From NCBI RefSeq assembly GCF_004361885.1, contig NZ_SNWH01000009.1, forward strand, positions 46,284-110,283: a stretch of 64,000 nt of DNA, in the 5' to 3' direction. This document shows positions 29,505-38,780 of this stretch, one piece after another. The DNA comes from Halomonas ventosae (GTDB taxonomy: Bacteria; Pseudomonadota; Gammaproteobacteria; Pseudomonadales; Halomonadaceae). The notes below the pieces were generated by a model. The model was not told the origin of the DNA and searched no databases. It saw nothing but the letters and a program-made list of their open reading frames with translations. Each line of letters starts with the position of its first letter. The stretch's first letter is position 1. The translations under genes were made by a program, and so were the position numbers.

Positions 29505-30215
29505 TTAAGTGGCATTGGCCAGCAGCATCTCGCGGATCTTGCCAATCGCACGGGTCGGGTTGAGCCCCTTGGGACAGACCGCGACACAGTTCATGATGCC
29601 GCGGCAACGAAACACGGAGAACGGATCCTCAAGCTCGGCCAGTCGCTCGCGGGTCGCCGTATCCCGGGAATCGGCAAGGAAACGATAGGACTGCAGCAGG
29701 CCAGCCGGGCCGACGAACTTTTCCGGGTTCCACCAAAACGACGGGCAGGCGGTGGAGCAGCAGGCACACAGAATGCACTCATAGAGTCCATCGAGCTTGT
29801 CGCGCTCCTCCGGTGACTGCAGACGCTCGATAGCGGGCGCCGGCTCGTTGTTCTGCAGGTAGGGCTGGATACGCTCGTATTGCTTGTAGAACAGCCCCAT
29901 GTCGACCACCAGGTCGCGGATGACCGGCAGCCCCGGCAGCGGACGCAGGGTCAACTCATTGCCCTTGACCACCTCGGAAAGCGGTGTAATGCAGGCCAGG
30001 CCGTTCTTGCCGTTCATGTTCATGCCGTCGGAACCGCACACGCCCTCGCGGCAGCTGCGGCGATAGGCCAGACCGTTGTCCTGTTCCTTCGCCAGGTGCA
30101 GGACGTCGAGCACCATCAGGTCACGACCCTGGGTGTCGACCTGGAACTCCTGCATGTAGGGCGCGGAGTCGGTTTCCGGGTTATAGCGGTACAGGGATAC
30201 CTGAAGCTTGGACAT
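29505..30215 (-). CDS. sdhB: Succinate dehydrogenase iron-sulfur subunit
   Basis: This 236-residue subunit carries electrons from the SdhA flavin to the membrane quinone site. The [2Fe-2S] ligands are in CREGVCGSDGMNMNGKNGLAC (read as C....C..D and a later C). The [4Fe-4S] and [3Fe-4S] clusters are bound by CILCACCSTACPSFWW and CRGIMNCVAVCPKGLNP. The size matches the family (238 in E. coli). It follows sdhA after a 58 bp spacer occupied by a tandem repeat. Confidence 0.97.
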   Translation of the reverse strand: MSKLQVSLYRYNPETDSAPYMQEFQVDTQGRDLMVLDVLHLAKEQDNGLAYRRSCREGVCGSDGMNMNGKNGLACITPLSEVVKGNELTLRPLPGLPVIRDLVVDMGLFYKQYERIQPYLQNNEPAPAIERLQSPEERDKLDGLYECILCACCSTACPSFWWNPEKFVGPAGLLQSYRFLADSRDTATRERLAELEDPFSVFRCRGIMNCVAVCPKGLNPTRAIGKIREMLLANAT

Positions 30216-30227
30216 CGTGACTACCCC

Positions 30228-30287
30228 TTCAGTAGGTGCTGACTCAGTAGATGCGAACTCAGTAGGTGCGAACTCAGTAGGTGCGAA
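30228..30287 (-). repeat. Tandem 15-bp repeat duplicating the sdhA stop region
   Basis: Four adjacent 15-bp units fill the sdhA-sdhB junction. In the coding sense the unit is GTTCGCACCTACTGA, which encodes VRTY plus the stop. The first unit is the true end of sdhA, the second is identical, and the third and fourth differ at one and three positions. All units are in register, so each would again end in TGA. Confidence 0.9.
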
Positions 30288-32046
30288 CTTTCGGCTCGAA
30301 CATGTCGACGGTCTTGGGTGCGAAGTTCACATCACGCTTGCCCAGTCGCTTGTCGGCTGGGAAATAGAGCGAGTGCTTCAGCCAGTTGGCGTCGTCACGG
30401 TCCGGGTAGTCGTAGCGGGAGTGGGCACCGCGGCTCTCCTTGCGCTCCAGGGCAGCGATGGCGGTAGCCTCGGCCACTTCCATCAGGTTGTCCAGCTCCA
30501 GCGCCTCAACACGTGCGGTGTTGAAGGCGTTGGACTTGTCCGGCAGGTAGGCGCTGGCGATGCGTCCGCGCAGCTGATCGAGGCGTTCGACGCCCTCAAC
30601 CATGTTCTTCTCCTCGCGGAACACGCCGAAGGAGGTCTGCATGATGTCCTGCAGCTCGCGCTTGAGCTCGGGAACGGTCTCACCACTCTCAGACTCGTTC
30701 CAGCGCGTGATGCGCTTCATGGCGGATTCAACGTCGGACGAGGAGGCGTCGAGGTACTCGATGCCCTCGTTGAGCGCGCCCTCGATGAACATGCCGGCCG
30801 CACGACCGAACACCACCAGGTCGAGCAGTGAGTTGCCGCCCAGGCGGTTGGCGCCATGAACCGATACGCAGGCCGCCTCGCCACAGGCGAACAGGCCGCC
30901 CACAATCTGGTCGTTGCCCTCGGCATCCTGCATGATCGCTTGGCCATGCACATTGGTGGGAATCCCGCCCATCATGTAGTGGCAGGTCGGAACCACCGGG
31001 ATCGGATCCTGGGCGGGGTCCACGTGGGCGAAGGTCTTGGAGAGCTCGACGATGCCCGGCAGTCGCTTGCCGAGAACCTCCTCGCCCAGGTGATCCAGCT
31101 TGAGGAAGACGTGGTCGCCCTTCTCGCCACAGCCGCGGCCCTCGAGGATTTCCATGACCATGGAGCGCGCGACCACGTCGCGACCGGCCAGATCCTTGGC
31201 GTTGGGGGCATAGCGCTCCATGAAGCGCTCGCCATCCTTGTTGATCAGATAGCCCCCCTCGCCGCGACAGCCCTCGGTCACCAGGGTGCCCGCACCGTAG
31301 ATGCCGGTGGGGTGAAACTGCCACATTTCCATATCCTGCATCGGGAAACCGGCGCGCAGCGCCATGCCGATGCCATCGCCGGTGTTGATTAGGGCATTGG
31401 TAGTGGAGGCGAAAATGCGCCCTGCCCCACCGGTGGCTATGACAGTAGCCTTGGACTTGACGTGTACCACCTCGCCGGTCTCGATATCCATGGCGATGCA
31501 GCCCACCACGTCGCCGTTGGCATTCTTAACCAGGTCGACGGCGTACCACTCATTGAGAAAAGTGGTGTTGTTCTTCAGGTTATTTTGATAAAGCGTGTGC
31601 AGCAGGGCGTGGCCGGTCCGGTCGGCAGCGGCACAGGTCCGCGCCGCCTGGCCACCCTTGCCGAAGTCCTTGGACTGGCCACCGAACGGCCGCTGGTAGA
31701 TGCGACCATTGTCGAAGCGCGAAAACGGCAGGCCCATGTGCTCGAGCTCGAAGACCGCCTTGGGACCCTCGGAACACATGTACTCGGAGGCATCCTGGTC
31801 GGCGATGTAGTCACCGCCCTTGACGGTGTCGTACATATGCCAGCGCCAGTCGTCATCAGGGTCCGCTGCGGCGATAGCACAGGTGATGCCGCCCTGGGCG
31901 GAGACGGTGTGCGAACGGGTCGGGAAGACCTTGGACAGCACGGCGGTCTTCTTGCCGGACTTGGCCAGCTCGAGGGCGGCCCGCAGGCCGGCACCACCCC
32001 CACCGATGATGATGGCGTCGAAAGACAGGCTACGCATGGTAGACAT
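30274..32046 (-). CDS. sdhA: Succinate dehydrogenase flavoprotein subunit
   Basis: This 590-residue subunit oxidises succinate to fumarate. It has the FAD motif [18 protein letters not shown], the covalent FAD-linking His in SHTVSAQGG, and active-site regions HPTGIYGAG and [17 protein letters not shown]. coli SdhA has 588 residues. It is preceded by sdhD with a 3 bp gap. Its last 15 bp, including the stop codon, are tandemly repeated downstream. Confidence 0.98.
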   Translation of the reverse strand: MSTMRSLSFDAIIIGGGGAGLRAALELAKSGKKTAVLSKVFPTRSHTVSAQGGITCAIAAADPDDDWRWHMYDTVKGGDYIADQDASEYMCSEGPKAVFELEHMGLPFSRFDNGRIYQRPFGGQSKDFGKGGQAARTCAAADRTGHALLHTLYQNNLKNNTTFLNEWYAVDLVKNANGDVVGCIAMDIETGEVVHVKSKATVIATGGAGRIFASTTNALINTGDGIGMALRAGFPMQDMEMWQFHPTGIYGAGTLVTEGCRGEGGYLINKDGERFMERYAPNAKDLAGRDVVARSMVMEILEGRGCGEKGDHVFLKLDHLGEEVLGKRLPGIVELSKTFAHVDPAQDPIPVVPTCHYMMGGIPTNVHGQAIMQDAEGNDQIVGGLFACGEAACVSVHGANRLGGNSLLDLVVFGRAAGMFIEGALNEGIEYLDASSSDVESAMKRITRWNESESGETVPELKRELQDIMQTSFGVFREEKNMVEGVERLDQLRGRIASAYLPDKSNAFNTARVEALELDNLMEVAEATAIAALERKESRGAHSRYDYPDRDDANWLKHSLYFPADKRLGKRDVNFAPKTVDMFEPKVRTY

Positions 32047-32049
32047 GTA

Positions 32050-32397
32050 TCAAGCTCCCCACAGAACGGTGATGCCCCAGACCAAAAACACGAAGATGGC
32101 CAGGATGATGATGAGCTGGACGGCGATACGAATGCCGGTCGGCTTGAGATAGTCGGTGGTCACGGTCCACAGCCCGATCCAGGCATGGGCAGCCAGCGAG
32201 ATAAAGGCCAGCAGGGAGAAGATGCGCATCCAGGTATGGGCGAAGAGTCCGCTCCAGGCCGCATAGTCCAGGCCGGGGCTGAGCAGCAGATAGCCAACCA
32301 TGAAAAGCGTATAGAGCGCCAGGATAACGGCGGAGACGCGCTGAAGCAGCCAGTCGGAGAGACCGCTGCGACCAAGGTTCGTGATATTGGTTACCAT
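32050..32397 (-). CDS. sdhD: Succinate dehydrogenase membrane anchor subunit
   Basis: This 115-residue protein has three membrane helices and, with SdhC, binds haem b and ubiquinone. The haem His and quinone-site Tyr-containing segment is AAHAWIGLWTVTTDYLKP, matching His71 and Tyr83 of E. coli SdhD. The start overlaps the sdhC stop by seven bases, typical of the operon. Confidence 0.95.
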   Translation of the reverse strand: MVTNITNLGRSGLSDWLLQRVSAVILALYTLFMVGYLLLSPGLDYAAWSGLFAHTWMRIFSLLAFISLAAHAWIGLWTVTTDYLKPTGIRIAVQLIIILAIFVFLVWGITVLWGA

Positions 32398-32768
32398 ACC
32401 CAGACTCCAGCCAGAATGATCAGAACCACGCTCACCACCACGGTGATCTGCGCCTTCTTGACACCCCCCTCGAGGGTCACGCCGATGTCCATGTCCATCA
32501 GCAGGTGCTTGATCCCGGCCACAAAGTGGAAGGCCAAGGCCGACAGCAGCCCCCAGGCCACCAACTTGGCGAGAAAATTGTGGGCCAGTGCGTCACTCAC
32601 GGCGGCAAAGCCAGCCGACGAGGAGAGCGACGTGTCAAGCGCCCATAAGGCGAAGATCAGGCCGATGAAGAGGATGACGCCGGTGATGCGATGAGCGATC
32701 GACGTCAGAGCGGGAAGGGGAAACTGTATCGTGGACAGATCCAGATTTACGGGTCGTTTGCTATTCAC
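32391..32768 (-). CDS. sdhC: Succinate dehydrogenase cytochrome b556 subunit
   Basis: This 125-residue three-helix protein begins with the family signature KRPVNLDLSTIQFPLPAL and has the quinone-site Ser/Arg region SIAHRITGV. The haem-ligand His is in ALAFHFVAGIKHLLMD. I chose the GTG at 32768 so that the protein starts at VNSKRPVNLDL, as in relatives; a second GTG four codons upstream is possible. It is the first gene of the sdh-suc cluster and is read from the promoter at 32898-32926. Confidence 0.93.
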   Translation of the reverse strand: MNSKRPVNLDLSTIQFPLPALTSIAHRITGVILFIGLIFALWALDTSLSSSAGFAAVSDALAHNFLAKLVAWGLLSALAFHFVAGIKHLLMDMDIGVTLEGGVKKAQITVVVSVVLIILAGVWVW

Positions 32769-32897
32769 GGCTCTACACACTCTCTTGGCCCGCTTTTCGG
32801 TGGTCGTACAAGGCCCGAGCGGGCGGTGGTTTCGGGAAGGGTCATTGTCGTGGCCGAGTTGGACACGAGAACCGTTTCCTGCCAGTCACACGCTAAT

Positions 32898-32926
32898 ATT
32901 ATAGGGACATCTCCCGACCATGACAA
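32898..32926 (-). promoter_or_regulatory. Sigma-70 promoter of sdhCDAB-suc
   Basis: On the minus strand TTGTCA and a perfect TATAAT are separated by exactly 17 bp. The -10 element ends about 130 bp before the sdhC start, giving a long 5' leader with room for translational regulation. Confidence 0.8.
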
Positions 32927-33111
32927 ATGACCGCCGAAGGCACTCGACCATGGTGGAAGATTGATTTTTCGGCGCTGGCAGCGCTTACCCAGGCCTTCGC
33001 CAGCGTTGACCGTCGCCAAAGCGCACCGCCATGGTGCAAAGCACCATTATTCATACAGATATATTACAAATGATAAAGCTAACGTACATTGACGCCTGCT
33101 CGTAAGGGGAA

Positions 33112-33139
33112 TTGACAATCGCTGGCACGCTTCTATAGT
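33112..33139 (+). promoter_or_regulatory. Sigma-70 promoter of gltA
   Basis: A perfect TTGACA (33112-33117) and TATAGT (33134-33139) are separated by 16 bp, with the -10 about 95 bp before the gltA ATG. Confidence 0.8.
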
Positions 33140-33150
33140 GGGCTGATCTT

Positions 33151-33182
33151 TTCGCCGGCAGCATCTCATTTCGCCGGCAGCA
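33151..33182 (+). repeat. Direct repeat in the gltA leader
   Basis: The 13-mer TTCGCCGGCAGCA occurs twice with a 19-bp period, just downstream of the predicted transcription start of gltA. It could be a regulator site or leader RNA element. Confidence 0.7.
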
Positions 33183-33234
33183 GCAGCGGAATCACCCCTG
33201 TATCGTCCCATCATGAACCCGAGAGGAGGCCAGC

Positions 33235-34521
33235 ATGGCTGACAGGAAAGCGACACTGACGGTAGACGGTCTGGATCAGCCGATTGAACTACCGATCTAC
33301 TCTGGCACCCTGGGACCTGACGTGATCGACGTACGCAAACTCGTCGCCGAAGGCCTCTTCACCTACGATCCCGGCTTCATGGCAACCTCCTCCTGTCAGT
33401 CGGCGATCACCTATATCGATGGCGGCAAAGGAGTTTTGCTGCACCGCGGCTACCCGATCGATCAGCTAGCCAAGGAATCCAACTTCGTTGAGCTCAGCTA
33501 TCTGCTGATGTTCGGCGAGCTGCCCAACGACGCCCAGTACAATGACTTCGCGTCGCGGATCCGTAATCACACCATGGTCCACGACCAGATCAACAACTTC
33601 TTCAAGGGCTTCCGCCGCGATGCTCATCCGATGTCGATCCTGTGTGGCGTAGTCGGCGGCCTAGCCGCCTTCTACCACGACCACATGGACATCACGGTGC
33701 AGAAGGATCGCGAGATCAGTGCCATCCGCCTGATCGCCAAAATGCCGACCATCGCCGCAATGTCCTATAAATACAACATCGGCCAGCCCTTCAACTACCC
33801 GCGCAACGACCTGAACTATGCAGAGAACTTCCTCTACATGATGTTCAGCAATCCCTGTGAGGAATACCAGATAAACCCGGTCTACGCCAAGGCCATGGAC
33901 CGCATCTTCATGTTGCATGCGGACCACGAGCAGAACGCCTCCACCTCCACGGTGCGCCTGGCGGGCTCCACTGGTGCCAACCCTTTCGCCTGCATCAGTG
34001 CCGGCATCGCCGCTCTGTGGGGCCCGGCTCACGGCGGCGCCAACGAGGCGGTGCTGAACATGCTTGACGAAATCGGCGACGACTCCGAGGAGAACATCCA
34101 GCGCTTCATCGACCGCGCCAAGGACAAGGATGACCCCTTCAAGCTGATGGGCTTCGGGCACCGCGTGTACCGCAACTTCGACCCGCGCGCCAAGGTGATG
34201 AAGGAGACCTGCGACGAGGTGCTGGCCGAACTGGGCATGGCCGACGACCCGCAGCTGAAGATCGCCAAGCGCCTGGAGCAGATCGCCCTGGAGGACGACT
34301 ATTTCATTGAGCGCCAGCTGTACCCGAATGTCGACTTCTACTCCGGCATCATCCTCAAGGCGATGGGCATCCCCAAGAACATGTTCACGGTGATCTTTGC
34401 CGTGTCTCGCACCATCGGCTGGATCTCCCACTGGCACGAGATGCTCAGCGATAGCTACAAGATCGGTCGTCCGCGTCAGCTCTACACCGGCCACACCCAG
34501 CGCGACTACCCAGCACGCTGA
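33235..34521 (+). CDS. gltA: Citrate synthase, type II
   Basis: This 428-residue enzyme condenses oxaloacetate and acetyl-CoA. The catalytic residues are seen as His in [13 protein letters not shown], His in [15 protein letters not shown] and Asp in [10 protein letters not shown]. The length and N-terminal extension ([12 protein letters not shown]) fit the hexameric, NADH-inhibited type of gammaproteobacteria. A GAGAGGAGG ribosome-binding site precedes the ATG. It is divergent from the sdh-suc cluster, as in pseudomonads, and has its own promoter and terminator. Confidence 0.98.
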   Translation: MADRKATLTVDGLDQPIELPIYSGTLGPDVIDVRKLVAEGLFTYDPGFMATSSCQSAITYIDGGKGVLLHRGYPIDQLAKESNFVELSYLLMFGELPNDAQYNDFASRIRNHTMVHDQINNFFKGFRRDAHPMSILCGVVGGLAAFYHDHMDITVQKDREISAIRLIAKMPTIAAMSYKYNIGQPFNYPRNDLNYAENFLYMMFSNPCEEYQINPVYAKAMDRIFMLHADHEQNASTSTVRLAGSTGANPFACISAGIAALWGPAHGGANEAVLNMLDEIGDDSEENIQRFIDRAKDKDDPFKLMGFGHRVYRNFDPRAKVMKETCDEVLAELGMADDPQLKIAKRLEQIALEDDYFIERQLYPNVDFYSGIILKAMGIPKNMFTVIFAVSRTIGWISHWHEMLSDSYKIGRPRQLYTGHTQRDYPAR

Positions 34522-34556
34522 ACCACACAACGACTCGCGACGACACTGACCAGCAG

Positions 34557-34576
34557 GCCGCCTCCGGGCGGCTTTT
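34557..34576 (+). terminator. Rho-independent terminator of gltA
   Basis: A 6-bp GC-only stem (GCCGCC / GGCGGC) with a TCCG loop is followed by TTTT, 36 bp after the gltA stop. Confidence 0.85.
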
Positions 34577-35093
34577 GTGTATTTGCCAGCATTGCGTCAG
34601 CTCCTTACCCTCACCGCCAAGTACGGGACAGGGCATTCATTCTGGTTGACTTTTACCCCGATACCCGCTCCTCGGGGGCCTTGCTGTTTTCCACACATTC
34701 TGTGGATAAGCCTGTTCAAAACCTCTCGAAAAGGTCGCACAATCGCCATGGGGAGCGGGACTGGCTTAGATTGATCATTTTTTGATCTATCATAACTCAT
34801 TGAAATAAAAGAATTAAATCAGAAAGGCCGCAACCATGCGGGTTAGCGGGATGACTATGCACAGGCCGGTCGGCGACATGAGGGAAAGTGGACAAGTCAA
34901 AGACGATGTCAAGCCGCAATCGCCGCAAATTTAGCCTCTGGATACGAGATATACTGACATGACAGCGCATCTGACGAGGCGACAAGTCAGCCAGGGAAAT
35001 GCATCAGGGCTCGGCAGGGGATCCGCAAAACTGCTGGGCAAAATGCCAAAACAAAATAATGCGGTTAAAGAGGAAAATGACATCAGAGGAGAA
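34577..35093. other. AT-rich intergenic region with DnaA-box-like pair
   Basis: No gene is supported here. At 34687-34695 is TTTTCCACA (one mismatch to the DnaA box) and at 34701-34709 a perfect inverted box TGTGGATAA, separated by five bases. About 65 bp further is an AT-rich stretch with the dyad GATCA-TTTTT-TGATC (34773-34787) and more A/T-rich sequence to about 34825. The rest, up to the tRNA genes, shows nothing I recognise. Confidence 0.5.
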
Positions 35094-35169
35094 TGGCGTC
35101 CCATAGGGGGTTCGAACCCCTGTTACCGCCGTGAAAGGGCGGTGTCCTAGACCACTAGACGAATGGGAC
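35094..35169 (-). tRNA. tRNA-Glu (UUC)
   Basis: A 76-base cloverleaf on the minus strand: acceptor arms GTCCCAT / ATGGGAC, D arm with TCTAGTGGTCTAGGAC, anticodon loop CTTTCAC (anticodon TTC at 35133-35135) on a CCGCC/GGCGG stem, T-loop GTTCGAA, and an encoded CCA end. It is 23 bp downstream of tRNA-Ala and shares the direction of gltX, the synthetase that charges it. Confidence 0.97.
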
Positions 35170-35192
35170 GCAGCGCCTTCAGTGCGAGATAA

Positions 35193-35268
35193 TGGTGGAG
35201 CCTAGCGGGATCGAACCGCTGACCTCGACACTGCCAGTGTCGCGCTCTCCCAGCTGAGCTAAGGCCCC
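35193..35268 (-). tRNA. tRNA-Ala (GGC)
   Basis: A 76-base cloverleaf on the minus strand beginning GGGGCCTTAGCTCAGCTGG, with anticodon loop CTGGCAG (anticodon GGC at 35233-35235), T-loop GTTCGAT and an encoded CCA end. The G3 region of the acceptor (GGGGCCT) pairs with AGGCTCC, leaving the G-U type pair expected for alanine tRNA. Confidence 0.97.
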
Positions 35269-35325
35269 AATCTCTTGAAGACGGAGCGTAGGTTACTGAT
35301 AAGCCCCATCTTCGTCAACAGGAAA

Positions 35326-36807
35326 TCACTCCAGCTCGCGAAATTCCTTCTCGAAGCGCTTGGCCTGCTTCTTGGAGATACCACCCAGCACTTCGATGGC
35401 GTGGCGCAGGCGCGCCCGGGTCATGTCGGAGCCAAGGATTGTCATGGCGTCCATCACCGAAGTACTCGTGGAGGAGCCGGTGATGGCAATGAACACCGGC
35501 GCAAGCAAGACTTTCATCTTCAGCTCGAAGTGCCCGGCCAGGGTCTTGACCTCCTCCAGCAGCGCCTCCTTGTACCAGGATGGAACGAGCTCGAAGCGCC
35601 AGATCAGGAACTGCAACAGCTTGAGCATCTCCTCGCGGGAAAGCTTGACTTCTTCGAAGCTCGCCTCATCAATGGACGGCAGACCTGAGAAGAAGTGGCC
35701 GGCCAGGGGCGCTACCTGCGAAAGCGTCTCTACCCGCGGGCGCACCTGGGGCAGGATCTGGCTGACATACTCCTCATTGAAGGCCCACTCCATCAGCGCC
35801 TCAAGGAAGGCCTTGTTATCGAGATCCTCGCGAATGTAGACCCCATTAAGCCAAGTCAGCTTCTCCAGGTCGAATACCGGCCCGCCTAGCGACACGCGCT
35901 GGATATCGAAGTGGCTCATCATCTCGTCGAGGCTGAACTTCTCGCGCTCGTCCGGCATCGACCAACCCATGCGGCCCAGGTAGTTGATCACCGCCTGGGG
36001 GAGGAAACCCATGCGCCGGTAGTAGTTGATGGAAGTTGGATTCTTGCGCTTGGAGAGCTTTGACTTGTCGGGATTGCGCAGCAGTGGCATGTGGCAGAGT
36101 CGCGGCATGGGCCAGCCGAAATACTCATAGAGCAACTGATGCTTGGGGGCCGAGTTGATCCACTCCTCGCCACGTAGCACATGAGTGATACCCATCAGGT
36201 GGTCATCAACCACATTGGCCAGGTGGTAAGTGGGCATACCATCCGACTTGAGCAGGATCTGCGCATCCACCTGAGCCCAATCAACCTCGATCTGGCCACG
36301 CAGCATGTCCTCGATCACGCAGCTGCCGGTGGCGGGTACCTGCATGCGCACCACATGCGGCCAGCCGGCCTTCTCGCGACGCGCATGCTCCTCGGCAGGC
36401 AGGGCGAGGTCGGCGGGCTTGAGGGCCACGTGCATGCCAGCGGCCTTGCGCGCCTCGCGCAGCTCGTCGAGCTCCTCGCTGGTGCGGTAGCACTTGAAGG
36501 CATGACCGGCCTCCACCAGCTGCCGGGCGTACTCCGCGTAGATGTCGCCACGCTCGCTCTGGCGATAGGGGCCATGGGGGCCACCCACATCCGGCCCCTC
36601 GTCCCACTCCAGCCCCAGCCAGCGCAACGAATCGAGAATCATCTGCTCGGATTCCTCGGTCGAGCGCAGTTGGTCGGTATCTTCGATGCGCAGGATGAAC
36701 TGCCCCCCATGCTGGCGGGCGAAGCAGAGGTTGAACAGGGCAATATAGGCGGTGCCCACATGGGGGTCGCCAGTGGGTGAGGGCGCGATACGGGTGCGTA
36801 CGGTCAT
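35326..36807 (-). CDS. gltX: Glutamyl-tRNA synthetase
   Basis: This 493-residue class I synthetase charges tRNA-Glu. The HIGH-type motif is in [15 protein letters not shown] and the KMSKS-type motif is KLSKRKNP. The ATG at 36807 has AAGGACG upstream; the open frame extends 24 codons further without support. It is followed on the same strand by tRNA-Ala and tRNA-Glu at 57 bp, so the enzyme and its substrate tRNA may share a transcript. Confidence 0.97.
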   Translation of the reverse strand: MTVRTRIAPSPTGDPHVGTAYIALFNLCFARQHGGQFILRIEDTDQLRSTEESEQMILDSLRWLGLEWDEGPDVGGPHGPYRQSERGDIYAEYARQLVEAGHAFKCYRTSEELDELREARKAAGMHVALKPADLALPAEEHARREKAGWPHVVRMQVPATGSCVIEDMLRGQIEVDWAQVDAQILLKSDGMPTYHLANVVDDHLMGITHVLRGEEWINSAPKHQLLYEYFGWPMPRLCHMPLLRNPDKSKLSKRKNPTSINYYRRMGFLPQAVINYLGRMGWSMPDEREKFSLDEMMSHFDIQRVSLGGPVFDLEKLTWLNGVYIREDLDNKAFLEALMEWAFNEEYVSQILPQVRPRVETLSQVAPLAGHFFSGLPSIDEASFEEVKLSREEMLKLLQFLIWRFELVPSWYKEALLEEVKTLAGHFELKMKVLLAPVFIAITGSSTSTSVMDAMTILGSDMTRARLRHAIEVLGGISKKQAKRFEKEFRELE

Positions 36808-37036
36808 GTCGTCCTTGGTCCTATCGATGGGGTGGGACTTGCCCTGGCGAGCAGGCGAATGCCCCCGCATTATACGCACCTCACCGGCGCCGGGCAGCCG
36901 TACCGGCCACTCTCCTCCCTGATCCGGCGCGCTAGGGCCGCCTGAAATAGGGCGGAATTAGCGTTGAGGCACGGCCTTGCACGTCAAGAATCGATCACAG
37001 ATGATCGCCCAACGCATTCACCTACAGGGAGCTGCA

Positions 37037-37624
37037 ATGGCTACACTCGGCCCTCGGATCAAGGAACTCAGGCAGGAGGCCAAGCTCAACAAGGCGGCTC
37101 TCGCGCGCAGAGTTGGCGTGTCCGACGTGACCATCTCTTACTGGGAGTCTGGTGCCATCCGACAGATCGGCCACGAACGCCTGGTGGCTCTGGCCCAGGC
37201 CCTGAACTGCCCGCTATCGAGGCTGCTCGAGGAGCCCAGCACCAAGATCACGCCGCTCTACCTGCGCAGCAACCTGCCGCTGCCCTGGCAGCAAGGCCAG
37301 CACAAGGGCATCGATCTACCCATCGAGATGATTCCCAATCAATACTGGGACGGTGACTGCCAGCTGGTTACACCCGCCCCAGGCGAATGCTTCGACTTTC
37401 TCGAAGAGGGTGATCTGGTCGCTATCGCGCCCAGCGATCTCTTCCGCCAGCCCGGTCTCTATCTCATCAAGGATGACGATACGCTGACGGTACGCCGAGT
37501 CGAACAAAGTACCACCGGAGAACTAACCCTCCAGTCAGAAATCTGTGATCACGCGATGGCATGGACGCCAGACTGCCACCTGGTCGGCAAGCTGGTCGCG
37601 ATCTGGCGCGTCCATCCGCTATGA
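37037..37624 (+). CDS. XRE-family regulator with S24-like C-terminal domain
   Basis: This 195-residue protein has an N-terminal helix-turn-helix of the Cro/cI type (LNKAALARRVGVSDVTISYWESG) and a C-terminal domain shaped like LexA/cI peptidase-S24 (FLEEGDLVAIAPSDLF, then DDDTLTVRRV). The Ser-Met pair expected at the cleavage nucleophile and the catalytic Lys (here VRRV) are not visible, so self-cleavage is unlikely. The ATG at 37037 has GGGAG upstream. It could be a chromosomal regulator of phage-like ancestry; no prophage genes are near. Confidence 0.85.
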   Translation: MATLGPRIKELRQEAKLNKAALARRVGVSDVTISYWESGAIRQIGHERLVALAQALNCPLSRLLEEPSTKITPLYLRSNLPLPWQQGQHKGIDLPIEMIPNQYWDGDCQLVTPAPGECFDFLEEGDLVAIAPSDLFRQPGLYLIKDDDTLTVRRVEQSTTGELTLQSEICDHAMAWTPDCHLVGKLVAIWRVHPL

Positions 37625-37628
37625 GTCT

Positions 37629-38222
37629 TCATTCCACCTCCTTCACCTCAACGTGATCAAGCGTGTGCCGGGTCTCGTTACCCACCAGGAAGCGCTGGCT
37701 GTAGCGAGCCACCTTGCCCAGGCCATGGGGTGAGCGCTCCACCAGAGGGCCGCTGAGATGCTCGTTTTTCTCGCCAAGCCGCTCACGCACCGAGTGCGGT
37801 TGAACGCTGCCCGCCTGGACATCGACCCTGACGCGATAGCCGCCGTCCGGTAGACCACTGCCGGGCCCGAAAGGCCCGGCCACGAAGCCGCCCTCCGTCA
37901 CTGACACACGCTCTCGCCAGCGCATCCCACTGAACTCACGCTCCAAGATCACCTGCAGGCGGGTCTCGTCGGGGAGGTTAGTGTCGCCTTCCACCGTCAG
38001 GCGCCGATCCGCGCCCAGACGGGAATCAATATCGATATTCACCGGTTGGTCGAAGGGCGGCACGGCGGGCGCCTCGGGCAAGGCCTCCGACGCTGGCTCG
38101 CGAACCTCGGCAGCGGCATTCGTCTCGGCTGGCGCTGACACCGCCTGTTCCTCGCCACTGCTACAGCCGACCAGCCATCCTAGCAGCAGGCCGCTTCCCA
38201 TAGCTCGATACCACGCCATCAT
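37629..38222 (-). CDS. Hypothetical lipoprotein
   Basis: This 197-residue protein has a short signal peptide ending in WLVGC (Cys20), which suggests lipid attachment. A Glu/Ala/Pro-rich linker of about 45 residues follows, then a beta-rich domain with GDTNLPDETRLQVIL and GPFGPGSGLPDGGYRVRVDV, which looks like an immunoglobulin-type fold. I do not recognise a named family. It is convergent with the XRE gene, the stops being four bases apart. Confidence 0.75.
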   Translation of the reverse strand: MMAWYRAMGSGLLLGWLVGCSSGEEQAVSAPAETNAAAEVREPASEALPEAPAVPPFDQPVNIDIDSRLGADRRLTVEGDTNLPDETRLQVILEREFSGMRWRERVSVTEGGFVAGPFGPGSGLPDGGYRVRVDVQAGSVQPHSVRERLGEKNEHLSGPLVERSPHGLGKVARYSQRFLVGNETRHTLDHVEVKEVE

Positions 38223-38273
38223 GCATGCCTCCCACCCGGTCGATGAGCGGTCAGACTAGCATCATTGCCACCC

Positions 38274-38600
38274 CTAGTGCGTACGCTCGGCGCAGTCGCG
38301 ACAGAGTGTGGTCTGGGGCAAAGCGGCCAGGCGGCGCGCATCGATGACCTCGCCGCACTGCTCACAGCAATCGCCCTCGCCATCATCGATGCGCTCGAGC
38401 GCATGTACCACCTGGCGGAGTTCGTCTTCAGCCTCCTGCTGGAGCGCCTCGATCACATTATCATTTTGCAACTCGATGGACTGCTCCTCCATGTCCTTGT
38501 CCAGCGGACCGCCCCGCTGCTCCTTGTGGGCCTTGTAGCGGTTAAACCGATCAATCAGCTCGTCACGCAACATTTCCAGTTGCTGTTTTCGATCCGTCAT
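38274..38600 (-). CDS. DksA/TraR family zinc-finger protein
   Basis: This 108-residue protein has a coiled-coil-like N-terminal half and a C-terminal four-cysteine zinc finger (CEQCGEVIDARRLAAL, then LCRDC). The family binds the secondary channel of RNA polymerase. The Asp-Asp tip of the DksA coiled coil is not obvious here. The ATG at 38600 has AGGAGG upstream. It is shorter than DksA (151 residues), so it is a DksA-like paralogue rather than DksA itself. Confidence 0.88.
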   Translation of the reverse strand: MTDRKQQLEMLRDELIDRFNRYKAHKEQRGGPLDKDMEEQSIELQNDNVIEALQQEAEDELRQVVHALERIDDGEGDCCEQCGEVIDARRLAALPQTTLCRDCAERTH

Positions 38601-38780
38601 GCTCTTGCCTCCTGTGATGAATGGTCTTGCCGAAGGGACACTGCCCTGCTTACTGCGATTCCTGATGAAACAGCATATCGCTGCTGGCGCTACGGAGGAT
38701 CCGCGACCAACGCCCTCGCTGCGCTGGTGTGCCAACGAGGGAGGCGTGGTTGCGTGACATGCCAAGACGAGAATGCCGTC

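Noticed and set aside
30228..30287. Tandem repeat as a CRISPR-like or phage attachment element
   Set aside because: The units are contiguous, 15 bp long and derived from the sdhA end; there are no spacers and no integrase.
34687..34830. Chromosomal origin of replication (oriC)
   Set aside because: Only two DnaA-like boxes are seen and neither dnaA, gidA/mnmG, rpmH nor parAB is nearby; kept only as a possible DnaA-binding element.
34959..35150. 63-residue frame running into the tRNA region
   Set aside because: It overlaps tRNA-Glu on the opposite strand and has no ribosome-binding site.
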